NCBI GenBank assembly: GCA_011046015.1
Contig: DSBO01000062.1
Span: 1-21,924 of the forward strand
DNA from: Thioalkalivibrio sp.
GTDB taxonomy: Bacteria > Pseudomonadota > Gammaproteobacteria > SpSt-1174
Direction: 5' to 3'
Length of the DNA stretch: 21,924 nucleotides
Part shown: positions 14,865-21,924 of the stretch, piece after piece
Layout of the letters: the number at the start of each line of letters is the position of its first letter
Position numbering within the stretch: the first letter of the stretch is position 1
The notes under the pieces: generated by a model
What the model saw: only the letters and a program-made list of their open reading frames with translations
Database searches by the model: none
Told to the model about the DNA's origin: nothing
Translations under genes and position numbers: made by a program

Positions 14865-15530
14865 ATGATGCTCAGGGCATTGGACACACCGGAACGCGAG
14901 GGTTCCGTACTGCTGCTCAGCGGCGGGATCGAGAGCGCCACGTTACTGCACCTGCTGGCACGAGACCAGGTCGTCCACCCGCTGTTCATCGATTACGGTC
15001 AGCGCGCCGCGGACCAGGAGCGCGTCGCTGCCCGCGCGCAGTGCAAGGCGCTTGGGCTCGGCCTCGGGGAGCTGGACATGGCCGCCGTGGGCCACGGCTT
15101 TCGTGCAGACCAGGAGCGCAAGCTGCACGTCCCGCTGCCCCATCGCAACCTGGTGATCGCGAGTCTGGCCATCAGCTATGCGACACACCGGCACGCCGCC
15201 GCCGTGGCGCTGGCCCTCAACCGCGAGGACACCGGCGCCTATGCGAGCGCCACCACGGCGTTTATCGAGCACCTGCGGGTACTGGCCCGCGATCTCGACG
15301 AGATCCACATCGTGACGCCGCTGATCACGTTCAGCAAGCCCGAGATCATCGCGCAGGGACTCGAGATCGGGGTGGACTACCGGCACAGCTACAGCTGCCT
15401 GCTGGGATACACGCAGCAATGCGGCGCCTGCCCGCAATGCGAAAAGCGCCGCGGCGCCTTTGCCGCCCTGGGAATGGCCGACCCAGCAGGCTTTAAAAGA
15501 CCGGGCGCGCCGGGCTATGATGCAGGTTAG
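14865..15530 (+). CDS. QueC-like (7-cyano-7-deazaguanine synthase family) PP-loop protein, divergent
   Basis: The 221-residue product belongs to the QueC/ExsB branch of PP-loop ATPases. The ATP loop is 'LLLSGGIESATLLHLL' at 16–31 (SGGIES rather than SGGxDS). 'FIDYGQRAADQE' at 41–52, 'RNLVIASLAISYA' and the zinc site C178-x7-C186-x2-C189-x2-C192 ('SYSCLL…CGACPQCEKR') are all present. QueC converts 7-carboxy-7-deazaguanine to preQ0 on the way to queuosine. The canonical 'D-x-G-YPDCRPxF' block, however, reads 'DTGAYASATTAFIEHL' at 122–137, so the Asp and Arg of PDCR are missing. Other queuosine genes are not near. It may be a paralogue with a changed substrate. I therefore give no gene symbol. 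Confidence 0.8.
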   Translation: MMLRALDTPEREGSVLLLSGGIESATLLHLLARDQVVHPLFIDYGQRAADQERVAARAQCKALGLGLGELDMAAVGHGFRADQERKLHVPLPHRNLVIASLAISYATHRHAAAVALALNREDTGAYASATTAFIEHLRVLARDLDEIHIVTPLITFSKPEIIAQGLEIGVDYRHSYSCLLGYTQQCGACPQCEKRRGAFAALGMADPAGFKRPGAPGYDAG

Positions 15531-15551
15531 TCAGCCTGATCGGTCAACGCC

Positions 15552-15797
15552 ATGAAGCCTTACACGCCGGTGCCCGCTCACGTCGAGGAACGTCTTGAAA
15601 TCGCGATTATCTGCGGCGAGACGTTCAATCTCCAGTGGGCCACCGAGGACAGCAACCAGGCCTTTCTGGGGAGAATCCAGCCACTGGAGATCATCGAGCG
15701 GGAGCAGCGGCGCTACCTGCGCGCCCGCAACGACACGGGGGAGGAGCTGCAAATCCGCCTGGACCTCATTCGCAACCTGCCGACACCGGTGAAATGA
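15552..15797 (+). CDS. Rof-like (putative Rho-binding antiterminator) small protein
   Basis: The 81-residue product resembles Rof/YaeO-type proteins in layout. It opens with 'YTPVPAHVEERLEIAIICGE' (Y-x-P-I-x…L-E-x-A in the family), has a central strand pair, and closes with 'GEELQIRLDLIRNL', close to the family's 'G-x-E-I-R-L-D-x-I'. The family Cys near the N-terminus is replaced. Rof binds Rho and blocks its RNA loading. The assignment is moderate because it rests on pattern memory only. The gene is 21 bases after the QueC-like gene, and its stop overlaps the gspC start by 4 bases (ATGA). It therefore belongs to the same transcript as gspC. Confidence 0.55.
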   Translation: MKPYTPVPAHVEERLEIAIICGETFNLQWATEDSNQAFLGRIQPLEIIEREQRRYLRARNDTGEELQIRLDLIRNLPTPVK

Positions 15798-16639
15798 ACA
15801 CGGCCTTCTTCAACAACTGGCAACGGCATGAACCCTGGTTCTTCCGGCTGGCCCTGATCGTGCTGTTGGTGCTCCTGGGGCAAGCCATGGCGCGGCTGGC
15901 GTGGCAGCTGTTCACCCCCAGTCCGTCGGTCGCGGTTGCGGCACCCAGCACACCGACGGCCGCCGCCACACCCGCGCGCACGCAGAACCCGGCCAGCGCG
16001 CTGGCGATGCGACATCTGTTCGGCACCACCGAGGTGATCGTCGACACGGCCGCCGAGGCCCCCGAGACCAAGCTCGACCTGAAACTGGTCGGCGTGTTTG
16101 CAACCGGAGATTCATCTGCGCTTGCGATCATCGCCCCAGGCCGCCGACCCGAGGCCCTCTATGGCATCGGGGACTCGCTGCCCGGCAACGCCACGCTGCG
16201 GGCGGTGTATGCCGACCGCGTCGTCCTCGAACGCAACGGCGTGCTGGAGACGCTGCGCCTGCCCCGCGAATCGCTGGGCGCTGGCGTCAGCATCGGCACC
16301 CCAAGCAGCGCGACTACCGGAATCGCCACCGAACTCCAGCGCTACCGCCGCGAGGCCATGCGCAATCCCGCGCGCATGGCCGAGATGGTCGCGGCCGAAC
16401 CGGTGGAGGAAGACGGGCGATTCGTCGGGTACCGCGTGACGCCGCGCCAGGACTTGCCGGTCTTCGAGCAGCTCGGTTTCCAGGCGGGTGACGTGGTCAC
16501 CGAGGTCAACGGGGTAGCGCTGGACACACCGGAAGCCGGCATCCGCGCGCTGCGCCAGCTGGCCACGGCACGCGAGCTCAATGTCACCGTGCTGCGCAAC
16601 GGCACGCCGCAGACCATACAGGCCGAATTCGGCAGATGA
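15794..16639 (+). CDS. gspC: GspC, type II secretion system inner-membrane protein
   Basis: The 281-residue product shows the GspC order: a short cytoplasmic N-terminus, one membrane helix at about 15–37, a Pro/Ala-rich linker, and a homology region from 'AMRHLFG' (71–77) through 'LKLVGVFA' and 'ALYGIGDSLPGNATLRAVYADRVVLERNGVLETLRLP'. It ends in a C-terminal PDZ domain at about 210–281 containing 'FEQLGFQAGDVVTEVNGVAL'. GspC links the inner-membrane platform to the secretin GspD, its neighbour here, and helps select substrates. The ATG at 15794 overlaps the end of the Rof-like gene. The gap to gspD is 58 bases. Confidence 0.94.
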   Translation: MNTAFFNNWQRHEPWFFRLALIVLLVLLGQAMARLAWQLFTPSPSVAVAAPSTPTAAATPARTQNPASALAMRHLFGTTEVIVDTAAEAPETKLDLKLVGVFATGDSSALAIIAPGRRPEALYGIGDSLPGNATLRAVYADRVVLERNGVLETLRLPRESLGAGVSIGTPSSATTGIATELQRYRREAMRNPARMAEMVAAEPVEEDGRFVGYRVTPRQDLPVFEQLGFQAGDVVTEVNGVALDTPEAGIRALRQLATARELNVTVLRNGTPQTIQAEFGR

Positions 16640-16697
16640 GACATTCGACATTCCCGGGCCGCGGGCGCGGCCAGGCACCGGACCGACAGACACCGCT

Positions 16698-18689
16698 ATG
16701 AACACGACAAGAACACTCCCCGGATTGGCGCTGCTGTGCTGCCTGCTCGGGCTGCCCCTGGTCGGCCAGGCACAGACCGAGGCCAGCCTCAACCTCAAGG
16801 ATGCCGACATCCGCACGCTGGTGGACACGGTCTCGCGGGTCACCGGCCGCAATTTCGTGGTCGACCCACGCGTGAAGGCCAACGTCACCGTCATCACCTC
16901 GCGCCCCATGGAAAAGGAGGAGCTCTACCAGGTCTTCCTCTCCATCCTCGAGGTGCATGGCTACGCCGCCGTGCCGGTGGGCGAGATCATCAAGATCGTG
17001 CCGGACGCCAATGCACGCCAGGGGCCGGTTCCGACAGTCGGCGATGCCAACCCGGGGAGCGGCGACGAACTGGTCACGCGCGTGCTGCAGATCCGCCACG
17101 TCCCCGCCGCGCAGCTCGTCCCCATCCTGCGGCCGTTGGTGCCCCAGCAGGGGCACCTGGCCGCCTACCCCGCAACCAACGTACTGGTAGTCTCGGACCG
17201 CGCCGCCAACATCGACCGGCTGGTGGCGATCGTCAGCCGCATCGACCGTTCCGAGAGCGAGGAGATCGAGGTCATCACCCTGCGCCACGCCTCCGCCGGC
17301 GAGATCGTCCGCATCGTCAACTCCCTGAGCCAGGGGGAGCAGCAGGCGCAGGGCGCACCGGGCAAGCCCGTGCTGGCGGCCGACGATCGCACCAACTCCA
17401 TCCTGCTCTCCGGCGACCGCCCCGCCCGCCTGCGCATCCGCGGCCTGATCGCCCACCTCGACACGCCGCTTGAGGCCTACGGCGGCACCCAGGTCATCTT
17501 TCTCAAGCACGCCAAGGCCGATGAGATGGTCACCGTGCTACAGGGCACGGCCAAGTTCCAGCAACAGCAGCAACAGCAAGGCCAGCAGGCCAGGGCGGCC
17601 GCCGCGGGCCAGGACGTCGACATCCAGGCCGACAAGACCAACAACGCGCTGATCGTGACGGCCCCCGCCGACATGCAGCGCAATATCGCCTCGGTGGTGC
17701 GCCAGCTCGACATTCCCCGTGCCCAGGTGCTGGTCGAGGCGGTGATCGCCGAGGTCTCCACCGACCTCTCGCGCGACCTGGGCGTGGCCTGGGCCGTGGA
17801 CGGCACGCAGAGCGATCAGCAGGGCCCCGTGGCCGTGAGCAACGTGGGCGGCATCGCCGAAACGGCCCTGAACGTCGCGGCCGGCAACGCCGCCCCGCCC
17901 GTGGGCCTGCTGCTCGGCGTCGGCGACCTGCGCGAGGGACGGACCAACTGGGCCGTGGTGTTGCGGGCCCTGGCCGGCGATGCGGCGACCAACATCCTCT
18001 CCACCCCCACGCTGGTCACCACCGACAACGAGGAGGCCGAGATCGTGGTCGGCCAGAACGTGCCCTTCATCACCGGCAGCTACACCACCACCGGCGACAC
18101 GGGCTCGGTCAACAACCCGTTCCAGACCATCCAGCGCCAGGACGTGGGCCTGAGCCTGCGGGTCACCCCGCAGGTCAACGAGGGCAACAAGATCAAGCTC
18201 GCCATCGAGCAGGAGGTCTCCAGTATCGCCAGCTCGGCCGCATCGGCCGCCGACCTCATCACCAACAAACGGCTGCTGCGCACCACCGTCACCGTGGAGG
18301 ACGGGCAGATCCTGGTGCTGGGCGGACTGATCGAGGACAGCTTCCGCGACCGCCAGGAGAAGGTGCCGCTGCTCGGCGACATCCCGCTGCTCGGCCGCCT
18401 GTTCCGCTACGACACGACGCAGAAGGTCAAACAGAACCTGATGGTGTTCATCCACCCGGCCATCATCAAGGACTCGGTCGAGGCGGGCGAATACACCAAT
18501 CGCAAGTACGACTACCTGCGCGCGCGCCAGCTGGAGGCCGGCATCGGGCAGCGCGGGCTGATCCGCGATTCGAAGGCCGTGTTCCCCGATCTTGAGGAGC
18601 TGGTGACCCAGCTGCCGCCCGCCGAAGTGCTGACGCCGAGAGGCACCGGCCTCAATGATCTCGTGACACCGCTGCGTACCGAACCCTGA
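16698..18689 (+). CDS. gspD: GspD, type II secretion system outer-membrane secretin
   Basis: The 663-residue product has a Sec signal peptide (cut likely near residue 25, 'GQA/QTEA', no lipobox). The N0 domain starts with 'LNLKDADIRTLVDTVSRVTGRNFVVDP' (31–57). N1–N3 repeats with 'ATNVLVVSD', 'RTNSILLSGD' and 'TNNALIVTAP' motifs cover about 125–340. The secretin core follows from 'VLVEAVIAEVS' (345–354) to 'VFIHPAIIKD' (583–592), including 'TPTLVTTDNEEAEIVVGQNVPF' and the 'VPLLGDIPLLGRLF' lip motif at 556–569. A tail of about 70 residues follows and may bind a pilotin. A run of seven Gln at 288–294 sits in the N3 loop. It forms the channel through which folded exoproteins leave. It lies 8 bases before gspE. 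Confidence 0.96.
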   Translation: MNTTRTLPGLALLCCLLGLPLVGQAQTEASLNLKDADIRTLVDTVSRVTGRNFVVDPRVKANVTVITSRPMEKEELYQVFLSILEVHGYAAVPVGEIIKIVPDANARQGPVPTVGDANPGSGDELVTRVLQIRHVPAAQLVPILRPLVPQQGHLAAYPATNVLVVSDRAANIDRLVAIVSRIDRSESEEIEVITLRHASAGEIVRIVNSLSQGEQQAQGAPGKPVLAADDRTNSILLSGDRPARLRIRGLIAHLDTPLEAYGGTQVIFLKHAKADEMVTVLQGTAKFQQQQQQQGQQARAAAAGQDVDIQADKTNNALIVTAPADMQRNIASVVRQLDIPRAQVLVEAVIAEVSTDLSRDLGVAWAVDGTQSDQQGPVAVSNVGGIAETALNVAAGNAAPPVGLLLGVGDLREGRTNWAVVLRALAGDAATNILSTPTLVTTDNEEAEIVVGQNVPFITGSYTTTGDTGSVNNPFQTIQRQDVGLSLRVTPQVNEGNKIKLAIEQEVSSIASSAASAADLITNKRLLRTTVTVEDGQILVLGGLIEDSFRDRQEKVPLLGDIPLLGRLFRYDTTQKVKQNLMVFIHPAIIKDSVEAGEYTNRKYDYLRARQLEAGIGQRGLIRDSKAVFPDLEELVTQLPPAEVLTPRGTGLNDLVTPLRTEP

Positions 18690-18697
18690 CCGTCTCG

Positions 18698-20200
18698 ATG
18701 AGCGTCCCTGCCGACAAGTCGACCGACACGCCGCGCCGCCCGCCGTATGGCTTTGCCAAGCGGCACGGCCTGCTGGTGGGGCAGGAGGCCGACGGCGGCC
18801 TCACCGTCTACCATCGCGACCGGCCGGTACCACGCGTCATCGCCGAGCTGCGACGCTTCCTCGGGCGGCCGATCCGGCTCCAGGCCATCGACGCCGCGCA
18901 GTTCGACGCGCAGCTCGCGCGCGCCTATGACGTGGGCAGCGAAGGGGCTCAGGCGATGATGAGCGACCTCGGCGGCGAGCTCGACCTCGACAGCGTCGCC
19001 GCCTCGCTGCCGGAACCGGCCGACCTGCTGGAATCGGAGGACGACGCCCCCATCATCCGCCTGATCAACGCCATCCTCACCCAGGCGGTGAAGGAGGATG
19101 CCTCGGACATCCACATCGAGACCTTCGAGAACCGCCTGCTGGTGCGCCTGCGCGTGGACGGCGTGCTGCGCGAGATCCTCGAGCCGCCCCGCAGCCTGGC
19201 CCCGCTGATCACCTCGCGCATCAAGGTGATGGCACGCCTGGACATCGCCGAGAAGCGCCTGCCGCAGGACGGGCGCATCTCGCTCAAGGTGGCCGGCCGC
19301 CCCGTGGACGTGCGCGTCTCCACCCTGCCCTCGGGCTATGGCGAGCGCATCGTGATGCGCCTGCTCGACAAGCAGGCGGGACGCCTCGAACTGTCGCACC
19401 TGGGCATGGACCCGCTGACCCACGAGCGCCTGCGCAAGCTCATCGCCAAGCCGCACGGCATCCTGCTGGTCACCGGCCCCACCGGGTCGGGGAAGACCAC
19501 CACGCTGTATGCCGCACTCGCGCACCTCAACGACAGCACGCGCAACATCCTCACCGTCGAGGACCCAATCGAGTACTTTATCGACGGCATCGGCCAGACC
19601 CAGGTCAACAGCAAGGTCGACATGAGCTTCGCCCGCGGCCTGCGCGCCATCCTGCGCCAGGACCCCGACGTGGTCATGGTCGGCGAGATCCGCGACCTGG
19701 AGACCGTGCACATCGCCATCCAGGCCAGTCTCACCGGCCACCTCGTGTTCTCCACCCTGCACACCAACACGGCCGTCGGCGCCGTGACTCGCCTGCGCGA
19801 CATGGGCGTGGAGCCCTATCTGCTCTCCTCCACGCTGCTCGGCGTGCTCGCCCAGCGCCTGGTGCGCACCCTGTGCCCGGCCTGCCGCGAGGCCTATCCG
19901 GCCGACACCACCGAATGCGGGCTGCTGAAGGCCGACCCGGAGACCCCCCCGACGCTGTACCGCGCCACCGGGTGCCCGAAGTGCAACCACACGGGCTACA
20001 CCGGGCGTACCGGCATCTACGAACTGGTGCCCATCGACGAGTCCATGCGCCGCCTCATCCACGACGGTGCCGCGGAACACGCCCTGGAACGCCATGCCCG
20101 CGAAATCGCACCGAGCATCCGGCACGATGGGCTGCGCCGCGTACTGGCCGGCGAGACCACGCTGGAAGAAGTGCTGCGCGTGACCCGCGAAGACGACTGA
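18698..20200 (+). CDS. gspE: GspE, type II secretion system assembly ATPase
   Basis: The 500-residue product is a GspE/PilB-class ATPase. It has an N-terminal GspL-binding domain (1–110), 'ASDIHIETFENRLLVRLRVDG' (135–155), Walker A GPTGSGKT at 260–267, Asp box 'VEDPIEYFIDG' (287–297), Walker B GEIRDLET at 329–336 and His box 'FSTLHTNTAV' (351–360). The zinc-binding CM domain has C393-x2-C396 and C426-x2-C429, typical of GspE and absent from PilT-type motors. It drives pseudopilus extension from the cytoplasmic side together with GspF and GspL. It sits between gspD and gspF in the usual order. Confidence 0.97.
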   Translation: MSVPADKSTDTPRRPPYGFAKRHGLLVGQEADGGLTVYHRDRPVPRVIAELRRFLGRPIRLQAIDAAQFDAQLARAYDVGSEGAQAMMSDLGGELDLDSVAASLPEPADLLESEDDAPIIRLINAILTQAVKEDASDIHIETFENRLLVRLRVDGVLREILEPPRSLAPLITSRIKVMARLDIAEKRLPQDGRISLKVAGRPVDVRVSTLPSGYGERIVMRLLDKQAGRLELSHLGMDPLTHERLRKLIAKPHGILLVTGPTGSGKTTTLYAALAHLNDSTRNILTVEDPIEYFIDGIGQTQVNSKVDMSFARGLRAILRQDPDVVMVGEIRDLETVHIAIQASLTGHLVFSTLHTNTAVGAVTRLRDMGVEPYLLSSTLLGVLAQRLVRTLCPACREAYPADTTECGLLKADPETPPTLYRATGCPKCNHTGYTGRTGIYELVPIDESMRRLIHDGAAEHALERHAREIAPSIRHDGLRRVLAGETTLEEVLRVTREDD

Positions 20201-20209
20201 CGCCGCGCC

Positions 20210-21427
20210 ATGCCCGCCTTCGAGTACGCCGCACTCAAAGCCTCCGGTCGCAAGGAACGCGGCGTGCTGGAGGGCGACAACGCCCGCCAGGTGCGCCAGC
20301 TCCTGCGCGAGCGCGGGCTCACGCCGCTGGACGTCAACCCCGTCACCGAGCGGGAGAAGCGCCGCGGCCTCGGCCTGCAGCTGTGGCGCGGCGGCATGGC
20401 CGCCGCCGACCTCGCACTGTTCACCCGCCAGCTCGCCACCCTGCTGCGCGCCGGCTCGCCGCTGGAGGAGGCGCTGGGGACCGTCGCCCGACAGACCCAC
20501 AAGACCGGCGTGAAACGCATCATCCTCGCCGTGCGCGCCCGCGTCGTCGAGGGCCACCCGCTGGCCGCTGGGCTCGCCGATTATCCCCAGGCCTTCCCCG
20601 AGCTCTATCGCGCCACGGTGGCCGCCGGGGAGGAATCGGGCTATCTGGACGCCGTGCTCGAACGCCTGGCCGACTACACCGAATCGCGGCAGATCACGCG
20701 CCAGAAGCTGATGCAGGCCATGCTCTACCCGATCCTGCTGAGCATCATGGCGCTCGCCGTGCTGGGCGGGCTGCTCGGGTTCGTGGTACCCAAGGTGGTG
20801 GCCGTGTTCGAGAACCTCGGGCAGGAGCTTCCGGTACTCACCCGCCTGCTGCTGGCCAGCAGCGACTTCGTGCGTGACTGGGGCATCGTGCTGCTCATCG
20901 TGCTGGCGCTGGCCGTGGCGGGCTTCTTCCGGCTGATGAAGCGGCCGGCGTTTCGCCACCGGGTCCACGCCCTGCAGCTGCGCCTGCCGCTGTTCGGCCC
21001 GCTGGTCCGCGGGCTCAACGCGGCGCGCTTCGCGCGCACGCTCAGCATCCTCGCCGCCAGCGGCGTGCCGATCCTGCAGGCGCTGCAGATCTCGGCACAG
21101 GTGATGAGCAACCTGCCCATGCGGACGGCGGTCGAGCAGGCCGCCGTGCGGGTACGCGAGGGCACGGCGATCCACCGCGCCCTGGAGGATGCCGGCCACT
21201 TCCCGCCCATGACCATCCACCTCATCGCCAGCGGCGAGAGCAGCGGTGAGCTGGACAACATGCTGGAGCGCGCCGCCACCCAGCAGGAACGCGAGACCGA
21301 CGCCACCATCGGCATGGCGCTCGGGATATTCGAACCGTTGCTTATCATTGTCATGGGGGGCGTGGTACTTCTTATCGTACTCGCCATCCTGCTGCCGATC
21401 TTCGAAAGCCAGCAGATGTTCGGCTAA
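20210..21427 (+). CDS. gspF: GspF, type II secretion system inner-membrane platform protein
   Basis: The 405-residue product has the GspF pattern 'PAFEYAALKASGRKERGVLEGDN' at the start, then two homologous GspF halves. Each contains 'FTRQLATLLRAGSPLEEAL' (71–89) or 'FARTLSILAASGVPILQAL' (274–292), followed by 'AAGEESGYLD' (138–147) or 'ASGESSGELDNML' (340–352). Membrane helices are predicted at about 170–198, 222–240 and 373–398. It is the polytopic core around which the pseudopilus assembles, working with GspE and GspL. Length and layout are standard. It precedes gspG by 21 bases. Confidence 0.97.
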   Translation: MPAFEYAALKASGRKERGVLEGDNARQVRQLLRERGLTPLDVNPVTEREKRRGLGLQLWRGGMAAADLALFTRQLATLLRAGSPLEEALGTVARQTHKTGVKRIILAVRARVVEGHPLAAGLADYPQAFPELYRATVAAGEESGYLDAVLERLADYTESRQITRQKLMQAMLYPILLSIMALAVLGGLLGFVVPKVVAVFENLGQELPVLTRLLLASSDFVRDWGIVLLIVLALAVAGFFRLMKRPAFRHRVHALQLRLPLFGPLVRGLNAARFARTLSILAASGVPILQALQISAQVMSNLPMRTAVEQAAVRVREGTAIHRALEDAGHFPPMTIHLIASGESSGELDNMLERAATQQERETDATIGMALGIFEPLLIIVMGGVVLLIVLAILLPIFESQQMFG

Positions 21428-21448
21428 CTCAACTCAGGGAAACTGCAC

Positions 21449-21889
21449 ATGCACCACAACACCATCAAGCGACCTGGCGCCTTCCAGCGCGGCTTCACCC
21501 TCATCGAGGTGATCGTGGTCGTGGTCATCCTCGCCATCCTGGCCGCCGCGATCATCCCCAACATCGTCGACGAACCGGAGAAGGCGGCCATCGCGCGCGC
21601 CAAGACCGACATTCGGGCCCTGGAGAGCGCACTGGAGATCTACCGCGCCAACAACTTCCACTACCCGACCACCGACCAGGGCCTGCAGGCGCTGGTGGAA
21701 AAGCCCACCGGCACGCCCGAGCCGCGCAACTGGAAGACCGGCGGCTACATCAAGCGCCTGCCGAACGACCCGTGGGGCAACCCCTACCTGTACCTCAACC
21801 CGGGGCAGCGCGGCGAGATCGACATCTACTCCCTGGGCCCGGACCAGCAGCCCAGCGACGACGACATCGGCAACTGGCACCTGGAATAG
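21449..21889 (+). CDS. gspG: GspG, major pseudopilin of the type II secretion system
   Basis: The 146-residue product has a prepilin leader ending in Q-R-G15, cut before F16, followed by 'FTLIEVIVVVVILAILAAAIIPNI' with the conserved Glu at +5. The mature part contains 'KTDIRALESALEIYRANNFHYPTTDQGLQAL', 'YIKRLPNDPWGNPYLYLNPG' and the calcium-site tail 'YSLGPDQQPSDDDIGNW'. These are all standard for GspG. It polymerises into the periplasmic pseudopilus that pushes substrates through GspD. AGGGAAA precedes the ATG at 21449. A prepilin peptidase (GspO/PilD) must be encoded elsewhere. Confidence 0.98.
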   Translation: MHHNTIKRPGAFQRGFTLIEVIVVVVILAILAAAIIPNIVDEPEKAAIARAKTDIRALESALEIYRANNFHYPTTDQGLQALVEKPTGTPEPRNWKTGGYIKRLPNDPWGNPYLYLNPGQRGEIDIYSLGPDQQPSDDDIGNWHLE

Positions 21890-21907
21890 GCGAGCCCACG
21901 GCAGGCG

Positions 21908-21924
21908 ATGACACACACGCGTGG
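21908..21924 (+). CDS. Start of next gene, probably gspH (truncated by window end)
   Basis: An ATG at 21908 with a GGCAGG just upstream begins 'M-T-H-T-R' plus two bases GG of the next codon, which would be Gly. A short basic leader ending in Gly directly after gspG is what a GspH minor pseudopilin would show. Only 17 bases are visible, so this rests mostly on context. Confidence 0.45.

Noticed and set aside
17559..17588. Possible CRISPR or other repeat array around the CAG/CAA run in gspD
   Set aside because: It is a simple codon run within a continuous coding frame and has no spacers or repeat units.
18512..21220. A 902-codon open frame on the - strand opposite gspD's end, gspE and gspF
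   Set aside because: Its translation is low-complexity and His/Gly/Ala/Gln-rich with no recognisable domain. It mirrors well-identified T2SS genes on the other strand, and GC-rich codon bias alone creates such long antisense frames.

Overview
The window is a compact, GC-rich stretch of a gammaproteobacterial chromosome. Gene content and order point to a Pseudomonas-like or Chromatiales/Ectothiorhodospiraceae-like lineage, but I cannot name the species. There are no mobile elements, tRNAs, rRNAs or CRISPR arrays, and no gap above 300 bases without a gene. From memory, the order algH–ruvX–pyrR–pyrB–pyrC' and the block pilU–pilT–yggS–proC–yggT–metX–metW–DUF4426 resemble the Pseudomonas aeruginosa region around PA0388–PA0405.

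Region 1 (1–4286, + strand) holds the end of a YqgE/AlgH gene, ruvX, then a tightly overlapping pyrimidine operon: pyrR, pyrB, a catalytically dead dihydroorotase (pyrC') and a PyrK-type iron-sulfur flavoprotein. A strong hairpin ends it. Region 2 (4329–7841, - strand) encodes three consecutive PilT/PilU-type ATPases. Their order in transcription is pilT, pilU and a second pilU-like gene with an acidic tail. Region 3 (7966–12706, + strand) holds yggS, proC, yggT, a DUF167 gene, metX, metW and a DUF4426 secreted protein. It covers PLP homeostasis, proline synthesis and methionine synthesis.

Region 4 (12731–15530) contains a TauE/SafE (DsbD_2-like) membrane protein on the - strand. An AT-rich divergent promoter region separates it from an HU-family protein with a lysine/alanine-rich tail. 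A very good terminator follows, then hspQ–terB on the - strand, then a divergent QueC-like gene on the + strand. Region 5 (15552–end, + strand) is a small Rof-like (Rho-binding antiterminator) gene overlapping gspC, then gspD, gspE, gspF, gspG and the first codons of a probable gspH: a type II secretion operon.

Most of this is conserved housekeeping and I do not see a clearly new defence or mobile system. The points most worth a second look are the divergent QueC-like protein, the three tandem retraction ATPases, the Rof-like gene coupled to the T2SS operon, the PyrK subunit without a visible PyrD partner, and the histone-like HU protein.
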